Shown here: positions 57,867 through 64,000 of the stretch, in pieces
Numbering within the stretch: the stretch's first letter is position 1
Layout of the letters: the number at the start of each line of letters is the position of its first letter
NCBI RefSeq assembly: GCF_900095845.1
Contig: NZ_FMIX01000004.1
Coordinates: forward strand, 193,501-257,500
DNA length: 64,000 nt
Direction: 5' to 3'
Origin: Streptococcus timonensis
Lineage (GTDB): Bacteria; Bacillota; Bacilli; Lactobacillales; Streptococcaceae
Program-made: the position numbers and the translations under genes
Notes under the pieces: generated by a model
Seen by the model: only the letters and a program-made list of their open reading frames with translations
The model's database searches: none
What the model was told of the DNA's origin: nothing

Positions 57867-58036
57867 TGGAGCGCAGTGTTTTTGGTTTTTTTACAGCTCT
57901 TTTGTGTGCTATCTGCCTTATAGCTGGGGGACAAGCTTTTCGTAAAAAGAGATTTGGGCTTGCTGTTCTGCTATGGCTAAATGCTTTTACCAACTTGGTA
58001 AATAGTATTCATGCTTTTTATATGACCTTATTTTAG
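57866..58036 (+). CDS. 56-residue membrane protein between dhfR and clpX
   Basis: This small protein has two hydrophobic helices (about 5-22 and 30-52) around a basic turn (GGQAFRKKRFG). The start overlaps the dhfR stop (TAATG) and the ribosome site AAAGGGAGTC lies in dhfR. I recall the same small gene at this place in S. pneumoniae, so it is probably real and conserved. Function unknown. Confidence 0.8.
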   Translation: MERSVFGFFTALLCAICLIAGGQAFRKKRFGLAVLLWLNAFTNLVNSIHAFYMTLF

Positions 58037-58067
58037 AGAGAATGAATGATTAGGACGGAAGGAAATC

Positions 58068-59300
58068 ATGCCGACAAATAGAAAAAATGATATGATGGTT
58101 TATTGCTCGTTTTGTGGCAAGAGCCAAGATGAAGTACAAAAAATTATAGCAGGTAATAATGCTTTTATCTGTAATGAATGTGTGGAGCTAGCTCAGGAGA
58201 TTATCCGTGAAGAGTTGGCAGAGGAAGTTTTAACAGATCTTTCAGAAGTTCCAAAACCAATTGAACTTCTCAATATCTTAAATAATTATGTCATCGGTCA
58301 AGATCGTGCTAAACGTGCCTTGGCTGTTGCGGTTTATAACCACTATAAACGAATCAACTTCCACGACAATCGTGAAGAATCAGAAGACGTGGACCTACAA
58401 AAGTCTAATATTTTGATGATTGGCCCAACTGGTTCAGGAAAGACTTTCTTAGCTCAAACCTTAGCTAAAAGCTTGAATGTACCTTTTGCTATCGCTGATG
58501 CAACAGCTTTAACGGAAGCTGGCTATGTAGGTGAAGACGTAGAGAATATACTTCTCAAACTCTTGCAGGCAGCTGACTTCAACATCGAGCGAGCTGAGCG
58601 TGGAATTATCTACGTTGATGAAATAGACAAGATTGCTAAGAAAGGTGAGAATGTTTCCATCACACGTGATGTTTCTGGTGAAGGTGTTCAACAAGCCCTT
58701 CTTAAGATTATCGAAGGTACAGTAGCAAGTGTACCTCCTCAAGGTGGACGCAAGCATCCGCAACAAGAGATGATCCAAGTAGATACCAAAAATATTCTCT
58801 TCATTGTAGGTGGTGCCTTTGATGGGATCGAGGAAATTGTCAAACAGCGTTTGGGTGAAAAAGTCATTGGTTTCGGACAAAACAACAAGGCCATTGACGA
58901 AAATAGTTCTTATATGCAAGAAATCATTGCAGAAGATATTCAGAAATTCGGTATTATTCCTGAATTAATTGGACGCTTGCCTGTCTTTGCAGCCTTGGAG
59001 CAGTTGACAGTGGATGATTTGGTTCGTATCTTGAAAGAGCCGAAGAATGCCTTGGTTAAACAGTATCAAACCTTGCTTTCTTATGATGATGTTGAGCTTG
59101 AATTTGATGATGAAGCACTCCAAGAGATTGCTAACAAAGCTATTGAACGTAAGACAGGTGCCCGTGGTCTTCGTTCTATCATCGAAGAAACTATGTTAGA
59201 CATCATGTTTGAAGTACCAAGTCAAGAAGATGTGAAAACAGTACGTATCACAAAAGAAGCAGTCGATGGAACGGATAAGCCGATCCTCGAAACAGCCTAG
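58068..59300 (+). CDS. clpX: ATP-dependent Clp protease, ATP-binding subunit ClpX
   Basis: This 410-residue AAA+ unfoldase has an N-terminal zinc-binding domain (CSFCGKS and CNECVELA, about 12-40), Walker [10 protein letters not shown] (about 120), the pore loop GYVGEDVEN (about 152), Walker [10 protein letters not shown] (about 183), and the IGF-like loop (IGFGQNN, about 268) for docking to ClpP. In streptococci clpX is essential. Ribosome site GGAAGGAAATC. Confidence 0.98.
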   Translation: MPTNRKNDMMVYCSFCGKSQDEVQKIIAGNNAFICNECVELAQEIIREELAEEVLTDLSEVPKPIELLNILNNYVIGQDRAKRALAVAVYNHYKRINFHDNREESEDVDLQKSNILMIGPTGSGKTFLAQTLAKSLNVPFAIADATALTEAGYVGEDVENILLKLLQAADFNIERAERGIIYVDEIDKIAKKGENVSITRDVSGEGVQQALLKIIEGTVASVPPQGGRKHPQQEMIQVDTKNILFIVGGAFDGIEEIVKQRLGEKVIGFGQNNKAIDENSSYMQEIIAEDIQKFGIIPELIGRLPVFAALEQLTVDDLVRILKEPKNALVKQYQTLLSYDDVELEFDDEALQEIANKAIERKTGARGLRSIIEETMLDIMFEVPSQEDVKTVRITKEAVDGTDKPILETA

Positions 59301-59308
59301 AGGTGATT

Positions 59309-59896
59309 ATGGAAATCAATATACACAATGCAGAGATTTTACTGAGTGCGGCAAATAAGTCACACTATCCTCAAGATGAACTTCCAGAGATTGCCCTAGC
59401 AGGTCGTTCAAATGTTGGTAAGTCTAGTTTTATCAATACTATGCTGAACCGTAAGAATTTAGCTCGGACATCAGGGAAACCTGGTAAAACTCAGTTGCTT
59501 AACTTCTTTAATATTGACGACAAAATGCGATTTGTAGACGTTCCTGGCTATGGTTATGCACGAGTTTCTAAAAAAGAACGTGAAAAATGGGGTCGCATGA
59601 TTGAGGAATACTTGACTACTCGAGAAAATCTTCGTGCGGTAGTTAGTCTAGTAGACCTCCGACACGATCCTTCTGCTGATGATGTACAAATGTACGAGTT
59701 TCTCAAATATTATGAGATTCCAGTTATCATTGTGGCTACCAAAGCTGATAAGATTCCACGTGGCAAGTGGAATAAGCACGAATCAGCTATTAAAAAGAAA
59801 TTGAACTTTGATCCTAGTGATGACTTTATCCTATTCTCTTCTGTAAGTAAGGAAGGAATGGAAAAAGCTTGGGATGCTATTTTAGAGAAAATATGA
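59309..59896 (+). CDS. ysxC: Ribosome-biogenesis GTPase YsxC/EngB
   Basis: This 195-residue TrmE-Era-like GTPase has G1 GRSNVGKSS (about 31), G3 DVPGYGYA (about 76) and G4 TKAD (about 146). It assists late 50S assembly. The clpX-ysxC order is conserved in Firmicutes. A GTG at 59303 is in frame, but AGAGGTGATT fits the ATG at 59309. Confidence 0.96.
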   Translation: MEINIHNAEILLSAANKSHYPQDELPEIALAGRSNVGKSSFINTMLNRKNLARTSGKPGKTQLLNFFNIDDKMRFVDVPGYGYARVSKKEREKWGRMIEEYLTTRENLRAVVSLVDLRHDPSADDVQMYEFLKYYEIPVIIVATKADKIPRGKWNKHESAIKKKLNFDPSDDFILFSSVSKEGMEKAWDAILEKI

Positions 59897-59905
59897 GGAA
59901 AATGA

Positions 59906-60286
59906 ATGGCTAGAACAATCCATACAGATAAGGCTCCAAAGGCTATCGGGCCGTATGTCCAAGGAAAAATTGTAGGTAATCTATTATTTGCAAGTGGTCA
60001 AGTTCCTCTCTCTCCTGAAACTGGGGAGATTGTAGGAGAAACGATTCAAGAACAAACAGAGCAGGTCTTGAAAAATATTGCTGCGATTTTGGCAGAAGCA
60101 GGAACTGATTTTGACCATGTTGTAAAAACAACCTGTTTCTTAAGTAATATGAATGACTTTGTCCCTTTTAATGAGGTCTACCAAACTGCTTTTAAAGAGG
60201 AGTTTCCGGCTCGCTCAGCTGTGGAAGTAGCGCGTCTGCCTCGCGATGTTAAGATTGAAATTGAAGTAATCGCAGAGATTGGATAA
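59906..60286 (+). CDS. ridA: RidA family enamine/imine deaminase
   Basis: This 126-residue trimeric YjgF/YER057c protein has the conserved IGPYVQGKIVGNLLFASGQVPL (in two parts near 12-35) and the active-site Arg in PARSAVEVARLP (about 104). It hydrolyses reactive 2-aminoacrylate formed by PLP enzymes. It follows ysxC by 9 nt. Confidence 0.93.
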   Translation: MARTIHTDKAPKAIGPYVQGKIVGNLLFASGQVPLSPETGEIVGETIQEQTEQVLKNIAAILAEAGTDFDHVVKTTCFLSNMNDFVPFNEVYQTAFKEEFPARSAVEVARLPRDVKIEIEVIAEIG

Positions 60287-60337
60287 GCTATTTGAAGTTT
60301 GGTTCTTCCAAACTTCTTTTGATATAAGGAGATTATG

Positions 60338-61228
60338 ATGACAAAGAAACAACTTCACCTTGTAATTGTGACAGGGATGAGTGGTGCAGGGAAAACTGTA
60401 GCTATTCAATCCTTTGAAGATTTAGGGTATTTTACAATTGATAATATGCCGCCTGCTCTCTTACCAAAATTTATTCAGTTGGTAGAGACAAAAAATGACG
60501 ACCACAAGTTAGCTTTGGTAGTGGATATGAGAAGTCGTTCTTTCTTTTCAGAGATTCAGTTGGTTCTTGATGAGATAGAAAAACAAGAAGGTTTAGACTT
60601 TAAGATTCTCTTTTTAGATGCTGCTGATAAGGAATTGGTTGCACGCTATAAGGAAACAAGAAGAAGTCATCCTCTTGCGGCAGACGGTCGTATCTTAGAT
60701 GGGATTAAGTTAGAGCGTGAATTATTGGCTCCACTAAAAAATATGAGCCAGAATGTTGTTGATACTACAGAATTGACTCCTCGTGAACTTCGTAAGACCA
60801 TTGCGGAACAGTTTTCAGATCAGGAGCAAAGTCAGTCTTTTCGTATCGAGGTTATGTCCTTTGGATTTAAGTACGGAATTCCAATTGATGCCGATTTAGT
60901 ATTTGATGTTCGCTTTTTACCAAATCCATACTATCTACCGGAACTCCGTAATCAAACAGGTGTAGATCAAGCTGTTTATGACTTTGTTATGAAACACGAA
61001 GAATCGAAATCCTTTTATAGCCACCTGTTAGCCCTGATTGAACCAATCCTACCAGGTTATAAAAAAGAAGGGAAGTCTGTTTTGACGATTGCTATTGGTT
61101 GTACTGGTGGTCAACACCGAAGTGTTGCCTTTACGAAACGATTAGCCAATGATTTAGCTAAAAAGTGGCCTGTAAACGAAAGCCATCGTGATAAAGATCG
61201 AAGAAAGGAAACGGTAAACCGTTCATGA
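60338..61228 (+). CDS. rapZ: RNase adapter RapZ / nucleotide-binding protein YvcJ
   Basis: This 296-residue P-loop protein has Walker [10 protein letters not shown] (about 13-21), DNMPPAL (about 35), and the C-terminal conserved [13 protein letters not shown] (about 247). Two ATG codons are adjacent (60335, 60338); the AGGAG site is 6 nt from the second, which I use. In E. coli the family controls GlmZ. In Firmicutes YvcJ is a GTPase linked to competence. It overlaps yvcK by 4 nt. Confidence 0.95.
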   Translation: MTKKQLHLVIVTGMSGAGKTVAIQSFEDLGYFTIDNMPPALLPKFIQLVETKNDDHKLALVVDMRSRSFFSEIQLVLDEIEKQEGLDFKILFLDAADKELVARYKETRRSHPLAADGRILDGIKLERELLAPLKNMSQNVVDTTELTPRELRKTIAEQFSDQEQSQSFRIEVMSFGFKYGIPIDADLVFDVRFLPNPYYLPELRNQTGVDQAVYDFVMKHEESKSFYSHLLALIEPILPGYKKEGKSVLTIAIGCTGGQHRSVAFTKRLANDLAKKWPVNESHRDKDRRKETVNRS

Positions 61229-62202
61229 GAAAACCAAAAATTACGGTGATTGGTGGGGGGACTGGTATTCCTGTTATCCTGAAAAGTTTACGGGAAAAAG
61301 ATGTTGAGATCGCTGCAATTGTAACAGTAGCAGATGATGGAGGCTCTTCAGGGGAACTTAGAAAAAATATCCAACAATTGACACCTCCTGGAGATCTTCG
61401 CAATGTCCTCGTAGCCATGTCTGATATGCCTAAGTTTTATGAGAAAGTATTTCAGTATCGCTTTTCTGATGAAGCAGGTGCTTTTGCAGGTCACCCACTG
61501 GGGAACATTATTATTGCAGGCTTATCAGAGATGCAAGGTTCAACCTATAATGCTATGCAATTACTGAGTAAGTTTTTCCATACGACAGGAAAGATTTATC
61601 CCTCTAGTGACCATCCTTTGACACTTCATGCTGTCTTTAAAGATGGGACAGAAGTAGCTGGTGAAAGTCATATAGCAGATCATCCTGGAATGATTGACTA
61701 TGTCTATGTGTCAAATACATTTGATGATGAAAAACCTCAAGCTAGTCGACGGGTAGTCAATACGATTCTTGAAAGTGATATGATTGTTTTAGGACCGGGA
61801 TCGCTTTTTACATCCATCTTACCAAATATTGTTATTGAAGAAATTGGACAGGCTCTTCTAGAGACTAAGGCAGAGGTTGCCTATGTCTGCAATATTATGA
61901 CTCAACGTGGAGAAACAGAACGTTTTACAGATAGTGACCACGTTGAGGTCTTGCAGAGACATCTTGGTAGACCTTTTATAGATACTGTCTTGGTTAATAT
62001 TGAAAAAGTTCCAAGAGACTATATGGATACCAATCTTTTTGATGAATATTTAGTGCAGGTTGAACATGACTTTGCTGGTCTATGCAAGCAGGTGCCACGT
62101 GTGATTTCGTCTAATTTTCTTCGCTTAGAAAACGGTGGTGCTTTCCACGATGGTGACTTGATTGTAGACGAATTGATGCGAATTATACAGGTAAGAAAAT
62201 GA
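61225..62202 (+). CDS. yvcK: Gluconeogenesis factor YvcK (CofD/UPF0052 family)
   Basis: This 325-residue protein has the N-terminal nucleotide-sugar loop [13 protein letters not shown] (about 7-19), [10 protein letters not shown] (about 37) and LGNIIIAG. In Bacillus and Listeria YvcK binds UDP-GlcNAc and helps cell-wall precursor supply on gluconeogenic carbon. It is the middle gene of the conserved rapZ-yvcK-whiA operon, overlapping both neighbours by 4 nt. Confidence 0.96.
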   Translation: MRKPKITVIGGGTGIPVILKSLREKDVEIAAIVTVADDGGSSGELRKNIQQLTPPGDLRNVLVAMSDMPKFYEKVFQYRFSDEAGAFAGHPLGNIIIAGLSEMQGSTYNAMQLLSKFFHTTGKIYPSSDHPLTLHAVFKDGTEVAGESHIADHPGMIDYVYVSNTFDDEKPQASRRVVNTILESDMIVLGPGSLFTSILPNIVIEEIGQALLETKAEVAYVCNIMTQRGETERFTDSDHVEVLQRHLGRPFIDTVLVNIEKVPRDYMDTNLFDEYLVQVEHDFAGLCKQVPRVISSNFLRLENGGAFHDGDLIVDELMRIIQVRK

Positions 62203-63110
62203 GTTTTACAGTTGCAGTAAAAGAAGAAATTCTCCGTCGACACCATTTGAGTCGACACGAACTTTCAGCCATTATCAAGATGTCTGGGAGCATAGGTTTG
62301 TCTTCTTCAGGGTTAACTTTATCGGTTATAACAGAGAATCCTAAATTAGCTCGCCATCTCTATGAATCTTTTTTACACTTTTATGAAATTAAGTCGGAGA
62401 TTCGTCACCATCAAAGAAATAATCTCCGTAAGAATCGTGTTTATACTGTTTATACAGATGAGCGAGTGCAAGAGATATTGAGTGATTTGCATTTAGCTGA
62501 TTCTTTCTTTGGACTTGAAACAGGGATTGCACCTGAAATCCTAGCTGATGAGGAAGCAGGCCGTGCCTATCTCCGTGGTGCTTTTTTGGCAAACGGGAGT
62601 ATTCGAGACCCAGAATCAGGAAAGTATCAGCTTGAAATTAGTTCTGTTTACTTAGATCATGCTCAAGGGATTGCTTCGCTACTCCAGCATTTTTTGCTAG
62701 ATGCCAAGGTAATTGAACGAAAAAAAGGGGCAGTGACCTATCTTCAGCGTGCGGAGGATATTATGGACTTTCTCATAGTCATTGGAGCTATGGAAGCGCG
62801 TGATACTTTTGAAGGTGTCAAAATCTTACGAGAAACTCGGAATGACCTTAATCGTGCCAATAATGCAGAGACAGCAAATATTGCTCGAACTATATCCGCC
62901 AGCATGAAGACTATTAACAACATTAGTAAAATCATCGATAGGCTAGGCTTGGATAACATCCCAGCTGATTTGCAGGAAGTTGCACGTTTGCGTATTCAAC
63001 ATCCAGACTACTCTATCCAGCAGTTAGCAGATAGTCTAAGCAATCCAATGACTAAGAGTGGGGTCAATCATCGACTCAGAAAAATTAACAAGATTGCAGA
63101 GGAATTATGA
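62199..63110 (+). CDS. whiA: DNA-binding protein WhiA
   Basis: This 303-residue protein has a LAGLIDADG-like N-terminal domain (about 1-200, with [13 protein letters not shown] near 125) and a C-terminal helix-turn-helix (about 225-300, [21 protein letters not shown]). In Streptomyces it is a sporulation regulator; in Firmicutes it affects division and chromosome segregation. The key endonuclease residues of LAGLIDADG enzymes are not retained in this family. Confidence 0.96.
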   Translation: MSFTVAVKEEILRRHHLSRHELSAIIKMSGSIGLSSSGLTLSVITENPKLARHLYESFLHFYEIKSEIRHHQRNNLRKNRVYTVYTDERVQEILSDLHLADSFFGLETGIAPEILADEEAGRAYLRGAFLANGSIRDPESGKYQLEISSVYLDHAQGIASLLQHFLLDAKVIERKKGAVTYLQRAEDIMDFLIVIGAMEARDTFEGVKILRETRNDLNRANNAETANIARTISASMKTINNISKIIDRLGLDNIPADLQEVARLRIQHPDYSIQQLADSLSNPMTKSGVNHRLRKINKIAEEL

Positions 63111-63218
63111 ATAGAGCACATAAGATAAGCGGATTTTAAGCTTCTATATGTGTTTACGGGTATGAATTTGATAAAGAAGGGTGTACTCATGCTTTGAATT
63201 CTAGGGATATGAAAATAG

Positions 63219-63247
63219 TTGTAAAAACTCTTAATTCTTGGTACAAT
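63219..63247 (+). promoter_or_regulatory. Promoter of the small RNA
   Basis: TTGTAA (63219-63224), 17-nt spacer, TACAAT (63242-63247) preceded by TGG. Predicted start near 63254. Confidence 0.8.
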
Positions 63248-63253
63248 AGAAAT

Positions 63254-63440
63254 AAATAAGTAGGGTAGTAGTTTACGAGTGAAAACATGGTATAGCACCT
63301 TTGAAAGAAGATGGATTTAGCGAGGGTACACTGAGTTTAGTAGTATCTAGCTATTGAAGCTTGTGCTATTATCAAGACGACGGTTGAAATCCGTCCACCT
63401 ATAATGATTAGCCTCAACTTAATGTTGGGGCTTTTGTCTT
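63254..63440 (+). ncRNA. Structured small RNA of about 190 nt, possibly 6S RNA
   Basis: The stretch has a strong promoter and a terminator but no open frame. Predicted pairing gives one rod. GTAGG (63260-63264) pairs with CCTAT (63398-63402). An open bubble follows whose 3' side carries a small GACGG/CCGTC hairpin (63379-63395). TGGTATAGCAC (63288-63298) pairs with GTGCTATTATCA (63363-63374), and an apical TAGC..GGTAC/GTATC..GCTA hairpin closes the rod. Length and the bubble-plus-rod form resemble 6S RNA, which mimics an open promoter. The closing stem is short, so identity is uncertain. Confidence 0.6.
63410..63440 (+). terminator. Terminator of the small RNA
   Basis: AGCCTCAAC-TTAAT-GTTGGGGCT (one G-U pair) then TTTTGTCTT. 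Confidence 0.9.
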
Positions 63441-63526
63441 AATTCAGTCTTTTTTTCTACAATCAAAGTAGCCTTTATAATATTTCTAGAGGATTTACAT
63501 GTTGAGAATAATATAATTCCATTATA

Positions 63527-63558
63527 AAACCACGAATCGTATGATCCGTGGTTTTTTT
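63527..63558. terminator. Terminator at the end of the reductase gene
   Basis: AAACCACG and CGTGGTTT pair around an inner ATC-GTAT-GAT. T-rich on both flanks, so it mainly ends the minus-strand gene and can work both ways. Confidence 0.88.
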
Positions 63559-63559
63559 C

Positions 63560-64000
63560 TTATAAACTTGTTGAGTGTTTTGGTTGTACTTTTTGTTCTG
63601 GGTCGATGTAGTTAATGGCATTGTTAACAGCAGTTGGTGCTTCACCGAGACCTGTTGCAATCAAGTCAATCTTACCATCGTAGTAGCAGCAATCTCCAAT
63701 TGCGTAAATTCCAGCTTGGCTTGACTCCTGCTTGCTATTGACGATAATCTTGTGACGGTTAAGGTCAAGTCCCCAGTTTTTAAGATTACCAACTGATGAT
63801 TTGAAGCCATAGTTGACAAAGAGGTGGTCGAGTTCAATAGTTTCGGTCTCATCGGATTTGACTTTTGTGATTTCAAGCTTGTCAAGAGTTTTTCCATCTC
63901 CAAGAAGTTGACTTGGCACAAATGGTGTTTTGATACTAACAGATGATTCTTGAAGGGCTTGGACACTATGTTCGAGGGCCCGGAAGTTATCTCGACGGTG
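63560..64000 (-). CDS. Ferredoxin/flavodoxin-NADP reductase (thioredoxin-reductase-like), C-terminal part
   Basis: The window ends inside this minus-strand gene; about 146 C-terminal codons are seen. The segment GIYAIGDCCYYDGKIDLIATGLGEAPTAVNNAINYIDP (read in parts: YAIGDCCYYDGK, IATGLGEAPTAVNNA) is the FAD-binding C-terminal motif of TrxB-like enzymes. The His and Lys-rich tail, without a CxxC in the visible part, resembles YumC-type ferredoxin-NADP reductases. The N-terminal FAD and NADPH loops lie outside the window, so the exact subtype is inferred from context beside whiA in pneumococci. Confidence 0.85.
   Translation of the reverse strand, partial: HRRDNFRALEHSVQALQESSVSIKTPFVPSQLLGDGKTLDKLEITKVKSDETETIELDHLFVNYGFKSSVGNLKNWGLDLNRHKIIVNSKQESSQAGIYAIGDCCYYDGKIDLIATGLGEAPTAVNNAINYIDPEQKVQPKHSTSL

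Larger units (their letters stand above)
63111..63559. other. Gene-free stretch between whiA and the reductase
   Basis: It holds about 100 nt of unassigned sequence after whiA, then the small RNA unit (63219-63440), an AT-rich stretch and the shared terminator at 63527-63558. I see no protein gene on either strand. Confidence 0.7.

Overview
The window is a chromosomal segment of a low-GC Firmicute, almost certainly a mitis-group Streptococcus (S. mitis / S. oralis / S. pneumoniae relatives). Evidence is the set of near-pneumococcal proteins (MvaD, MvaK2, Fni, LdcB, RpoE delta, PheT, ClpX), the mevalonate route to isoprenoids, the order mvaK1-mvaD-mvaK2-fni-liaFSR, many extended -10 promoters (TGnTATAAT), an Rgg regulator, and no rRNA, tRNA, CRISPR, IS element or prophage. 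Most of it is ordinary core genome.

Layout. 1-5.4 kb: mevalonate operon, then the LiaFSR cell-envelope stress system. 5.5-14.2 kb: trigger factor, RecD2, signal peptidase I, RNase HIII, ZapA, CvpA, MutS2. 14.3-25.3 kb: a TDT-type membrane protein, a phosphoesterase, an orphan solute-binding lipoprotein, an unassigned lipoprotein, nitroreductase, PepV, a UDG-family protein, a rhodanese, BrnQ, a DUF1307 lipoprotein, an M42 peptidase, a HIT protein and LdcB. 25.4-29.2 kb: a Phe T-box riboswitch and pheST. 29.4-34.6 kb: accessory transport region with a NatAB-like ABC exporter, a decayed aldo/keto reductase, a TetR-ABC-FtsX operon with tandem operators, and a 44-codon gene with its own promoter and terminator. 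34.7-46.1 kb: rpoE, a YtxK-type methyltransferase, ackA, birA, an O-antigen-ligase-like protein, an FMN reductase, a TseB-like protein, aspC, asnS, an MFS protein and queH. 46.3-48.4 kb: AT-rich methyltransferase-Rgg module bracketed by imperfect direct repeats. 48.4-56.6 kb: a DUF402 protein, recX, an APH-family kinase, rlmCD, tpiA and a heterodimeric ABC exporter. 56.7-64 kb: dpr, dhfR, a 56-aa membrane protein, clpX, ysxC, ridA, rapZ-yvcK-whiA, a structured small RNA and the end of a ferredoxin/flavodoxin-NADP reductase.

Most novel signals. (1) The methyltransferase-Rgg pair: a roughly 41-bp repeat occurs just upstream of the -35 box of the methyltransferase and again after rgg. Both copies contain the palindrome TTGnnT-TT-AnACAA, with one compensatory base-pair change. 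This looks like the Rgg operator plus a promoter remnant that has lost its -10 and its gene. (2) An unassigned RNA of about 190 nt between whiA and the reductase, with promoter, rod-like fold and terminator, 6S-like in shape. (3) Five genes (rnhC, ytxK-like, tseB-like, the APH-family kinase, rlmCD) whose start codon lies 6-7 nt after an extended -10, predicting leaderless mRNAs. (4) Two tandem 14-bp operators in front of the TetR gene. (5) The isolated 44-codon membrane-peptide gene.

Gene calls come from reading the sequence and from memory of protein families. No searches were run.
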